Made by a program: the position numbers and the translations under genes. From Oryzias latipes (Eukaryota > Chordata > Actinopteri > Beloniformes > Adrianichthyidae), in assembly GCF_002234675.1 (NCBI RefSeq), contig NC_019865.2:32460476-32524475 (forward strand): 64,000 nucleotides of DNA. The letters are read 5' to 3'. The notes under the pieces were generated by a model. The model was not told where the DNA came from. It did not search any database and saw nothing but the letters and a program-made list of their open reading frames with translations. Positions within the stretch are counted from its first letter, which is position 1, and each line of letters starts with the position of its first letter. This document shows, in pieces, positions 10,255 through 19,814 of the stretch.

Positions 10255-13200
10255 TTCATGAAGGAATTAAATGGTAGATATCTAGCGCCACACAAGACCC
10301 AAATATATTGAGTATTCTTGTTATTCTAATACCTATGGCTCATACTCTCGCATAATGTAGATTGCTTTTTAATTTTAGCAGAGTTAATATTCAAGTTAAA
10401 ACAATGTTTTTGAACAGTATAACAATCTCGGACCATGCCCCCATGTAGCATTTTGTACTCGAATATTAATCTTAAAATGGATCCACCCAGGTGGCGTCTG
10501 CATCTAAAATGACTAAGAAATGAAAATTTTGTTGAATTTGTAGGGAATAAAATAGATGAATATTTTAATATAAACACTACTCAAACTTCAGCCAGAGTAA
10601 GATGGGAGGCATTTAAAGCTGTTTTAAGAGGGCATAATTTCCTATACTTCATCAAAATCAAGAGAATTGCGCAAAAAAAGAATACAATTAGAAGATAGAA
10701 TAAGAACAACCAATGAGAAAGTGTATGAAAATGAAAATCAGCAAACTGAAAAAGAACTAGAAATTTTGAGAGCTGAGTATGATAAGGAATCAATAGGTTG
10801 TGTTGAGGTTAAATCAAACTTTCTATGAACACAGAGACAAACCTGGAAAGGCCTTAGCCTGGCAAATTACCGTAAACAATTGGAGGCCCAAAAAACATAA
10901 CTTCAATAATTAACGAAAATGGCATGACTTTAGTGGAACCAAAGGAAATAAATACTCAATTTCAAAACTTCTACTGCAATCTTTATGACTTTTTTGACCA
11001 TGTAAATAATGAAGCTCATTTCTTGACAGACTGTCTATACCCAGAGGATTTCAAACTGAAGTTAGAGGATGATTTAACTGCAGAGGAAATGAAAAAGGCC
11101 ATAGAAAATACAAGTTCTGGAAAGAGGGCTGGACGGGTTTCCAATAGACTTTTATACAAAATTAATGTTAGACATGCTTCAAGAATCATTTCATGGTTGT
11201 GCCCTTCCTAATTCAATGACGGGTGCCCTAATCATTCTACTGCCTAGGCCTGGAAAGCCAAGTGACAAATGTGAAAACATGAGACCTATAAGTTTACTAA
11301 ACTCTGACCTAAAAATAGTCTGCAAAATTTTGGCTTTGCATCTGCAGAATACTCTCCCTCGTGTCGTTCATAGGGATCAGAATGGTTTTGTTTTAGGTCG
11401 TCAGGGCTTGCACTATGTTCGCAGAGTGTTAAATATCATCCATGCTGGAAGACACTGCAGATCAGGTCCTGCTTTCTATGGATGCAGAGAAGGCCTTTGA
11501 TAAGGTCGAATGGCCTTTTCTTTTCAGCATTTTAGCAAGCTTTGCTTTGGGGAAACATTTCCCAAATGGGTTCAGTTACTTTACACAAATCCAACTGCTG
11601 AAATTTTAACAAATAAAAATGTTTCTGCTCCTATTGAAATTAAAAGTGGGTGTCGGCAGGGATGCCCTTTGTCACCTCTGCTGTTCACTCTAGCAATAGA
11701 GCCACTTGCCATGGCGGTACATGCTCATCCAACCATCTCTGGGATTACGATTAGACTCGTGGAACATAGATTGTCATTGTACGCAGATGATATTATTTTA
11801 TATCTTTCCAACTTAGACTCATCATTGCTCTTCTGCAATTAATTGAAGAGTGTGGTCACATATCCGGCTATGCCATAATTAAATCTAAATCGTCCATATT
11901 ACTGCTGAACGAGAATCAAAGAGAAACCAGCAGTAATAATGCATTTCAACTCAGTCCAATCGTTTACATATTTAGGTATAAAAAAATTCCAAAAATAGCT
12001 CTAACCGTTCAAAATTATGATTCTATAACAAAAGAAATAAATGACAGTATTAATAGATGGATGCATCACTGATCGGTCCAATTAATGTCTACAAAATAAG
12101 TTTTTTACCAAAACTACTGTATGTTTTCCAAAATATCCCCCTCCCACCTGACGGTTGGTTCAAAACTATAAAACAAATGATTCTGGATTTATATGTAAAA
12201 ATAAAAAATCTAGGATACAGCGATCGTTCCTCCATCTGCCTTACAGTGAAGGAGGACTAAAATGTCCTGATATAATGTGGTATTACTGGGCTGCACAGCT
12301 TGGGTCAATAAGATACTATTTTACAAAAAAAGATGCCCCACAATGGGCAGAAATGGAAAATAAAACTTTAATCCCATCTTTACATATTTTCCGACTTGGA
12401 AGCTAACTTGAACAAGAACACTAATAATCCAATGTTTAAAAACATGATCAATGTTTGGTATAGTGTAAAAGAAAATAATGAAAGAACAAAATAAGCTATT
12501 ACAGCTAAGCCCCATTTGGGCAAACCAGCATTTTAAAGCAGGCAAAGCAGATGCAGTGTTCAAACAATGGGCAATGAAGGGTTTGGAAAAAAATCAAGAT
12601 CTGTATCCAGTAGGAGCCTTAGACATGATGTCATTCGAAAAACTACAATCAAAATATAATATTAATAGAAAACACTTTTACAAATACCTACAATTAAGAA
12701 ACTATAGTAGAGCAGAACAAAAATCTCTTTTAAAACCACAAAAGTCTAAACTAGAAGAACTGGTTGCCAAAGACAGTAGGAGAGGAGCTATCTCAGAATT
12801 TTATTATTTGTTCCTTACAAGAAAAAGAAAATGCAAATAAAGTTGATGCATGGAGAAAAGACCTAGGAACAGACATATCAGTGGAATAATGGTCAGAAGC
12901 CTGCACAAAGGCACAAAACCAAACAATAAACTCAAGATCGAGGCTTTTACAGTCTAAGTGGTTGATGCGAGTTAACATTATGCCTGTTTCAACATTCCAG
13001 ATACTTGCTCAAAATGCAATGAAGAAAAAGGAACACTTTTTCACTGTATGGGACTGTAGAATAATAAGACAGTTCTGGTCTGTAATCAGAGAAACTATCA
13101 AACAAATTAACTCAAAAGAAATAACCCTGGAACCAGTCTTTTTTATTTTGAGAATCTATCCCAAAAACTATAGATATACTAAATCAGAGCAATCTCTTAT

Positions 13201-13640
13201 AGACATGTGTTTATTGCAGGCTAAAAGGTCAATAGCAATTAACTGGAAAAACTGCACAGGACCAACACTGAAACAATGGACTAAGCTGATGTTAACTGTA
13301 CTGCCGATGGAATGTAGAAAATTTTTGTTTAAAGGGAAAACTAACGTGTTTGAAGCTGTTTGGAGATCATTTCTAGCATTCGTTGAAGGCATGGATCTGT
13401 CCGACAGTGATGATGTTGGAAACTTCAGCCTGAACTGAACTGTATTCTGTATCTCTACCCATTTATCAAAGAAAAAAAAAGTCTCTGCAGAAAGCATTCA
13501 AACTCATATTGAGTATTTTATAAGACCAGCAACTTATGGTGTCTGAGAAAAAATCAATATTTATATGTTTTTACATTTTTAAGTTCTTGCTTGTTTGTGA
13601 AAGTGTGTTGTAATGCAAAATAAATAAATAAATAAACATA
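10255..13640 (+). mobile_element. 5'-truncated, degenerate L1-type LINE
   Basis: Plus-strand remnants in several frames line up as one ORF2. The endonuclease C-terminus lies near 10290-10435 (EYSCYS, then ITISDHAP). The linker is at 10440-10900. RT motifs are at 11030-11842: [37 protein letters not shown] and [11 protein letters not shown] long C-terminal region follows to 13438. It ends in AAATAAATAAATAAATAAAC (13617-13640), a LINE tail. Multiple stops and frameshifts make it inactive. The YADD box and the motif spacing differ from the neighbouring L1/Tx1-like copies with QLADD, so it is a different family. Confidence 0.8.
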
Positions 13641-13703
13641 TTGTTTGTTTGATGTTATTTGTTTTCTTGGGGGAAACACAGACACTTTTTTTTTTAAACT
13701 TTA

Positions 13704-15208
13704 TTAATCAACACAAATAGAACAAATATGTATGACAGGAACAATAGTCATAACAACAACAACAATGTCAGGGGATGGTACATGTATTACAAAAAGATTA
13801 CATATGCTATGCATTGAAAATATTAAGAGACAGAGAGTTTTCATAAATATGTATAGCTTTTTTTTTAAACTATTAGAAATAGTATGTAAATAAGATTCTA
13901 ATTCTTTAATTATTAAAGGGAAAAAAAGTTGTGATGAAGAAAATTTTGATTTGTGAATATGAAATTTACCAAATATTATAATTAGATTAATTGCCAATTT
14001 TACGTTTGATCTTATATTCTTTTCGTGTAGGCCAAATATGATATGTTCAAATTTTATCTGATATTGTGAGTCTAATTTATAATTTATAAAACGTGCACAA
14101 TCTTTCCAAAGTTTTTTAGTAGTATTACAGTTCCAAAATAGGTGACTGATTGTTTCTGGGTGTTCTTTACAAAAGGTACAGTTGGGGTCAATTGTCTTCT
14201 TATATCTGAGCATGTATTGATTAGTGGGATAGATTCTATGTAGGAGTTTGAAGGACACGTCTCTCATCATGTTATTAATTAATAATTTCTGATGCAGGGT
14301 CCAAACATTTTTCCAGGGCAAGTCAGGAATAAATTTTCTCCAATAAAAAACAGCAGAGGAACAGAAATAACATTTTGCTGAAACACGTATGATCTTGTTA
14401 TTTTTTCTGGCACAGTTGAAACAGGATTTTCCAATAGTGGTGTCACTTAGAGATATGAAGGGAATATTTGCATCAAGTACAGTATTTATAAAGAGTTCAC
14501 AGATTTCATTAGTGACAGCATCAAAAACAATGGCATACTCTTTAGGAGGAACAGCAAGGTTGTATTTAAGGTTAAATTCTTCATATCTGAGTAATTGACC
14601 ATTGTGGTTAAAGAGCTGACCCACCAGTAGGATATTATTGTCAAACCAATTATTGTAAAATAAAGAATTGTTCTTGTAAAGGATATATCTATTATTCCAA
14701 ATAAAAAACTTATGAGGGGAAAAATTGTGTTTATAGATAAGTGCCCATGAACGAAGAGTTTGTCTGTGAAAAGCAGAAAGTTTCACTGGGATTTTGTCGA
14801 TATTATAATGACAAAGCAGAAGAAAATGGAAACCACCTACTTTAGCAAACATGTGATGAGGGAAAATATTCCAAATGGAGAGTGGATTTTTTAAATATGA
14901 CTTAATCCAGTTTATTTTAAAAGTATTATTTAAAGTAGTAAAATCAAGAAAATTTAGGCCTCCTTTTTCATAGGAGTTCATTAATACAGATTTTTTTAAA
15001 TAATGAAAACGGTTTTTCCAGATGAAGTTTAGCAGCATTTGATCAATAGATTTAAGAGTCTGATTGTCCAGGTGCAGAGAAAGAGCAGAGTAAGTTAGTC
15101 TAGAAATCCCTTCTGCTTTGGAGAGTAAAATCCTTCCTCTCAGACTCAGGTCTCTCTGAAGCCATTGGTTAAAACATTTCTTGGCTTTATCAATGAGGGG
15201 AGTGAAAT
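13704..15208 (-). pseudogene. LINE ORF2 C-terminal fragment (downstream of the RTE)
   Basis: About 500 codons in one open minus-strand frame from the RTE junction to 13704. It starts FTPLIDKAKKCFNQWLQRDL, the segment just after the RT domain in this family, and continues through the C-terminal region with a zinc-knuckle-like CTFCKEHPETISHLFWNC motif. It parallels the C-terminal part of the LINE at 4671-9847 but is clearly diverged from it. It lacks RT and endonuclease in cis and is only a remnant. Confidence 0.8.
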
Positions 15209-18200
15209 CTAGCCACAGGGGTTGCAAGCCAGTTGCCTCTGTGCCGGTCCCAAGCCCGGATAAATAGAGAGGGTTGCGTCAGGAAGGGCATCCGGCGTAA
15301 AAATTGCCAAAATAACCATGCGAATCATCCACAACACTTTAGACATACCGGATCGGTCGAGGCCCGGGTTAACAACGACCGCCACCGATGCTGTTAACCT
15401 ACAGGGTGTCGGTGGAAATTTGACTACTGTTGGTCGAAGAAAGAGGGGAGGCAGAAGGGTCCGTTGCCAGAGAGAGAAGGGAAAAGGCAGGAACATAGGT
15501 TTGAGAATAGGGACTCTTAACGTTGGCACAATGACAGGGAAAGGCAGAGAGCTGGCAGACATGATGGAGAGAAGGAAGGTAGATGTACTGTGTGTGCAGG
15601 AGACAAGGTGGAAGGGCAGCAAGGCACGTAGTATTGGAGGAGGATACAAACTGTTCTATCATGGTGTTGATAGGAAGAGAAATGGGGTAGGTGTGATTCT
15701 GAAGGGGGAGTTTGTAAACAGTGTTCTAGAGGTGAAAAGAGTCTCAGACAGGATGATGAGCTTAAAGTTAGAAATTGAAGGGGTGATGGTGAATGTAGTC
15801 AGTGGGTATGCGCCACAGGTTGGCTGTGAGTTAGAAGTGAAGGAGAGATTCTGGAGTGAGTTGGATGAGGTCATAGAGAGTTTCCCCAGAGGAGAGAGAG
15901 TTGTTATTGGAGCAGACTTTAATGGGCATGTTGGTGAGGGCAATAGAGGTGATGAGGAGGTGATGGGCAGGTTTGGTGTGAAGGAAAGGAATCTGGAGGG
16001 ACAGATGGTGGTGGACTTTGCGAAGAGGATGGAAATGGCTGTAGTCAACACTTACTTCCAGAAGAGAGAGGAACATAGAGTGACATACAGAAGTGGAGGT
16101 AGGAGTACCCAGGTGGACTACATCCTATGTAGACGAGGTCATTTGAGAGAGGTTATTGACTGCAAAGTGGTGGTAGGAGAGAGTGTAGCCAGACAGCACC
16201 GCATGGTGGTGTGTAAGATGACTCTGGAGGCCAGGAAGAAGAAGAGAGGGAAAACAGAAAAGAAGACCAAGTGGTGGAAGCTACAGAATGAAGAAACTTG
16301 TGAGGAATTTAGGCAGAAGTTGAGACAGGTTCTGGGTGGTCAGGATGAGCTTCCAGAGGACTGGGAAACTACAGCAGAGATTATCAGGGAAACAGGTAGG
16401 AAGGTGCTAGGTGTGTCATCTGGAAAGAGGAAAGACGGTAAAGAGACTTGGTGGTGGAATGAGGAAGTACAGGAATGCGTCCAGAGGAAGAGGTTGGCTA
16501 AAAGGAAGTGGGATGTAGAAAGGACTGAGGAAGGTAGACAGGAGTACAAGGAAGCGCAGCGTAAAGTGAAGAGAGAGGTGGCAAAGGCCAAACAGAAAGC
16601 TTACGATGAGCTATATGACAGGTTAGACACAAAGGAAGGAGAGAAGGACTTGTACAGGCTAGCCAGACAGAGAGACAGAGATGGGAAGGACGTGCAACAG
16701 ATAAGGGTGATTAAGGACAGAGATGGAAAGGTGCTAACAACCCAGGAGAGTGTACAGAAAAGATGGAAGGAGTATTTTGAGGAGCTGATGAACGTGGAAA
16801 ATGACAGGGAAAGAAGGGAGGAAGATGTGGTTGTTGTGGAGCAGGAAGTAGCAGAGATTGGAAAGGAGGAGGTTAGGAAGGCTCTGAAAAGGATGAAGAG
16901 CGGAAAGGCCGTTGGTCCTGATGACGTACCTGTGGAGGTATGGAAGTGCCTAGGAGAGACAGCAGTGGAATTTCTAACAAGGTTGTTCAATAGGATTTTA
17001 GAGAGTGAGAAGATGCCTGAGGAATGGAGGAGAAGCGTTCTGGTTCCGATCTTTAAGAACAAGGGTGACACGCAGAACTGCAGCAACTATAGAGGAATAA
17101 AGTTGATGAGCCACACAATGAAGCTGTGGGAAAGAGTAGTGGAAGCCAGGCTTAGGAAGAAGGTGGAGATCTGTGAGCAGCAGTATGGTTTCATGCCCCG
17201 TAAGAGCACCACTGATGCCATTTTTGCTTTGAGAATGTTGATGGAAAAGTACAGAGAAGGTCAGAAGGAGCTGCATTGTGTGTTCGTAGATTTAGAGAAG
17301 GCGTATGACAGGGTGCCGAGGGAGGAGCTGTGGTACTGTATGAGGTCGTCTGGAGTGGCAGAGAAGTATGTCAGAGTAGTTCAGGACATGTATGAGAGAA
17401 GTATGACGGTGGTGAGATGTGCTGTAGGTCAGACAGAGGAGTTCAAGGTGGAGGTGGGACTACACCAAGGATCAGCTTTGAGTCCTTTTTTGTTTGCTAT
17501 GCTGATGGACAGGCTGACAGACGAGGTAAGACAGGAATCTCCCTGGACAATGATGTTTGCGGATGACATTGTAATTTGCAGTGAGAGTAGAGAGCAGGTG
17601 GAGGAACAGCTAGAGAGGTGGAGGTTTGCTCTGGAAAGAAGAGGCATGAAGGTCAGTCGTAGTAAGACAGAATACATGTGTCTGAACGAGAGGGATCAAG
17701 GTAGAAGCGCTAGGTTACAGGGGGCTGAGGTGAAGAAGGTGCAGGAGTTTAAGTACTTGGGGTCAACAGTTCAGTGTGATGGGGAGTGTGGAAAAGAGGT
17801 GAAGAGGCGAGTGCAGGCAGGTTGGAGCGGGTGGAGGAAAGTGTCAGGAGTGTTGTGTGACAGAAGAGTGCCAGCAAGACTCAAAGGAAAGGTGTACAAG
17901 ACAGTGGTGAGACCAGCTCTGCTCTATGGGTTAGAGACGGTAGCAGTGAGACAGAGACAAGAGGCTGAGATGGAGGTAGCGGAGATGAAGATGTTGAGGT
18001 TCTCCTTAGGAGTGACCAGGTTAGACAGGATAAGGAACGAGTACATCAGAGGGACGGCTCAGGTTGCCTGTGTTAGCGACAAAGTCAGAGAAGCCAGACT
18101 GAGATGGTTTGGACATGTTCAGAGGAGGGATAGTGGATATATTGGTAGAAGGATGTTGGAGATGGAGCTGCCTGGCAGGAGGGCAAGAGGACGGCCAAAG

Positions 18201-18333
18201 AGGAGATACATGGATGTCTTAACAGAGGACATGAAGTTGGCTAATGTTAGGGTAGAAGATGTCCATGATAGAGTGAGGTGGAAAAGGATGATTCGCTGTG
18301 GCGACCCCTGATGGGAAAAGCCGAAAGAGAAAG
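15209..18333 (+). mobile_element. Complete-looking RTE-clade LINE with 20-bp TSD
   Basis: A 20-bp direct repeat (ATCAATGAGGGGAGTGAAAT) at 15189-15208 and 18334-18353 is identical on both sides and brackets 3,125 bp. The element begins CTAGCCACAGGGGTTGCAAG, has a roughly 110-bp 5' leader, one 997-codon ORF, and a very short 3' end finishing GGGAAAAGCCGAAAGAGAAAG, without a poly(A) tail, as usual for RTE elements. The exact duplication and open ORF indicate a young insertion. It interrupts an older LINE ORF2. Leader and tail segments recur in the relic at 25110-25885 and in the SINE at 45425-45716. Confidence 0.93.
15318..18311 (+). CDS. RTE LINE polyprotein: AP endonuclease and reverse transcriptase
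   Basis: A single 997-residue open frame with no internal stop. Residues about 60-300 are an AP-type endonuclease: IGTLNVGTMTGKG, VDVLCVQETRW, VIGADFNGHVG, TYRSGGRSTQVDYIL and QHRMVV. Residues about 510-760 are the RT: MKSGKAVGPDDVPVEVW, CSNYRGIKLM, FVDLEKAYDRVPREELW, GLHQGSALSPFLFAML and MMFADDIVIC, which holds the catalytic FADD box. The C-terminus has RWFGHVQRRDSGYIGRRML and a basic RRARGRPKRRYMDVL. These activities nick target DNA and copy the RNA at the nick. The length fits one-ORF RTE elements. Such ORFs are often misnamed craniofacial development protein 2. The start is the first ATG of the frame; an upstream non-ATG start is possible. Confidence 0.92.
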   Translation: MRIIHNTLDIPDRSRPGLTTTATDAVNLQGVGGNLTTVGRRKRGGRRVRCQREKGKGRNIGLRIGTLNVGTMTGKGRELADMMERRKVDVLCVQETRWKGSKARSIGGGYKLFYHGVDRKRNGVGVILKGEFVNSVLEVKRVSDRMMSLKLEIEGVMVNVVSGYAPQVGCELEVKERFWSELDEVIESFPRGERVVIGADFNGHVGEGNRGDEEVMGRFGVKERNLEGQMVVDFAKRMEMAVVNTYFQKREEHRVTYRSGGRSTQVDYILCRRGHLREVIDCKVVVGESVARQHRMVVCKMTLEARKKKRGKTEKKTKWWKLQNEETCEEFRQKLRQVLGGQDELPEDWETTAEIIRETGRKVLGVSSGKRKDGKETWWWNEEVQECVQRKRLAKRKWDVERTEEGRQEYKEAQRKVKREVAKAKQKAYDELYDRLDTKEGEKDLYRLARQRDRDGKDVQQIRVIKDRDGKVLTTQESVQKRWKEYFEELMNVENDRERREEDVVVVEQEVAEIGKEEVRKALKRMKSGKAVGPDDVPVEVWKCLGETAVEFLTRLFNRILESEKMPEEWRRSVLVPIFKNKGDTQNCSNYRGIKLMSHTMKLWERVVEARLRKKVEICEQQYGFMPRKSTTDAIFALRMLMEKYREGQKELHCVFVDLEKAYDRVPREELWYCMRSSGVAEKYVRVVQDMYERSMTVVRCAVGQTEEFKVEVGLHQGSALSPFLFAMLMDRLTDEVRQESPWTMMFADDIVICSESREQVEEQLERWRFALERRGMKVSRSKTEYMCLNERDQGRSARLQGAEVKKVQEFKYLGSTVQCDGECGKEVKRRVQAGWSGWRKVSGVLCDRRVPARLKGKVYKTVVRPALLYGLETVAVRQRQEAEMEVAEMKMLRFSLGVTRLDRIRNEYIRGTAQVACVSDKVREARLRWFGHVQRRDSGYIGRRMLEMELPGRRARGRPKRRYMDVLTEDMKLANVRVEDVHDRVRWKRMIRCGDP

Positions 18334-18353
18334 ATCAATGAGGGGAGTGAAAT

Positions 18354-19047
18354 TTAATGAGCATCTTTCTAAATTATTTTTGGAAATAATAATGCCTAAA
18401 TATGTTACATTTTCTTTTACAGGAATGTTGCAGATAGATTCTAAAGCACAATCTTTAACAGGAAGAAGTTCACATTTGTTTAGGTTGAGACGTAGACCTG
18501 AGACATCAGAGAAAGACTGAATAAGGCTCAGAGATCAGGAGACTTGACTGCTGTCTCTTAAGAAAAGAGTAGTGTCATCAGCTAGCTGACTTATTAAAAT
18601 TTCTTTATTAAGAACTGAGATGCCTTTTAACTTATGAATAGTAATATAATCAGCAAGAGTTTGGGTAACTAAAAGAAAAAGATACAGTGAAATAGGACAC
18701 CCCTGTCTGATTCCTCTATTAAGATTGAATCTAGGGGAGGTGCCATGTTTAAGTTTGACAGAACAATTAGCATTATTATACAGAGTTTTAACTGTATTAC
18801 AGAAGAAAGGGCCAAAACCAAATTTATGAAGACAGCTGAAGATAAAATGATGATTAACAGAGTCAAACGCTTTGTAAAAGTCTAAAAAAAGTATAAAACT
18901 ATCATCAGAGATCAGGTCTGAGTAATCTAAAATATCAAGAACAAGACGAATGTTATTGGAGATGTGTCTGTTTTGCATGAATCCTGATTGTGTCTCTGCA
19001 ATAACTGAGTTTAGAACAGATTTAAGTCTTTTTGCAAAGACACACAC
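18354..19047 (-). pseudogene. LINE ORF2 RT-core fragment (upstream of the RTE)
   Basis: The minus strand encodes SVIAETQSGFMQNRHISNN, then FLDFYKAFDSVNH, GIRQGCPISLYLF and SQLADDTTLFL, which are RT blocks 3 to 5. A stop near 18536 with a one-base frame change interrupts it; the other frame carries on with SDVSGLRLNLNKC and YLGI. That frame joins the fragment at 15208 across the RTE insertion. The 5' border coincides with the 12-bp duplication at 19048, so the copy is truncated inside the RT. Confidence 0.8.
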
Positions 19048-19059
19048 AAACACAGACAC

Positions 19060-19412
19060 GCTGTCGAGGTCGGCTCTAGGATGACATCATGAAATGGGCG
19101 ACACCCACAACGAGAGAAAGGCGGTGTCTCAGAGAACAGGTCGTCTTACTTTTTTAAGTAAGTTATTACTTTTATAAGCTGCTTTCACTGTGGGGCGAGA
19201 CGAAAGTAATTTAATCAGTGCGATGTCATGTGTATGCAGCATATTTGACAATAAAGCTGACTTTGACTTGACTTTTGGGTTGGAAACAAACTATATATTT
19301 GATTTGAAACTATACTTGATAATCATACTTTTTTGTCCAAAGGTAATATATTATCATTCATCAATTCATTCATCTTCTATCTTCTAATCTTCTAATCCAT
19401 CTGTTTCCTTTC
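19060..19412. other. Flank of LINE insertion, no gene seen
   Basis: This follows the 12-bp target duplication. It contains ATTTGACAATAAAGCTGACTTTGACTTGAC near 19247-19275, a polyadenylation-like end seen in fish interspersed repeats. No exon is visible. Confidence 0.35.
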
Positions 19413-19441
19413 GGGGGGGGGGGGGGGGGGGGGGGGGGGGG
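19413..19441 (+). repeat. Poly(G) tract, 29 nt
   Basis: An uninterrupted run of 29 G. It is followed by CTGGACAGGTTGCCAGTCTGTC and a CAATTTAGATTGACCAAT segment (to about 19560), a pattern I associate with a common teleost interspersed repeat, so the run may sit inside or at the edge of that repeat. Confidence 0.9.
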
Positions 19442-19649
19442 TCCTGGACAGGTTGCCAGTCTGTCGCAGGGCCACGATCCTCACCCATGCACACTCACAC
19501 CTAGGAGCAATTTAGATTGACCAATGAACCTATGAAGCATGTTTTTGATCCAATGTATTTCTTCCATATATGTTATCATTTACATGGATATTGTTTACTA
19601 TAACAGACTTAAGGACAGCCTGGTATAGATCTAGTCACACTAGTCACAG

Positions 19650-19708
19650 TCTAGTGGGTCTAGATGACCCAACTCCCAACGTTAAAGTGCCTAGGATAGC
19701 ACAAGGGT
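19650..19708 (-). mobile_element. piggyBac-like MITE fragment, copy 2
   Basis: In inverse orientation it matches the first ~59 bp of the MITE at 930-1134, from CCCTTGT through the TCTAGACCCACTAGAC block. The other terminus and the flanking TTAA are missing, so it is a truncated relic. Confidence 0.7.
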
Positions 19709-19814
19709 TCAAATGAGGCCCATAGTTTAACAAAAAATGCGCTATAAACTGAGTTTCTGACGGGAACCACAAGAGGGCGACAGAGGGCCACTTTAGGGTC
19801 TAGGGTTTAGGCCG

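Larger units (their letters stand above)
13686..19047 (-). mobile_element. 5'-truncated L1/Tx1-like LINE, split by an RTE insertion
   Basis: The direct repeat AAACACAGACAC at 13674-13685 and 19048-19059 brackets the element, and a poly(T) starts at 13686. About 2.2 kb of the original LINE remains: 13686-15208 (ORF2 C-terminal half and 3' UTR) and 18354-19047 (RT core). The RTE at 15209-18333 interrupts the ORF2 codons for FTPLID. The sequence resumes correctly on both sides, so the order of events is clear: this LINE landed first and the RTE second. It is 5'-truncated within the RT domain. Confidence 0.88.

Noticed and set aside
15318-18311. Host gene annotation as craniofacial development protein 2-like
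   Set aside because: The AP endonuclease and RT motifs and the flanking 20-bp duplication show it is an RTE retrotransposon ORF.
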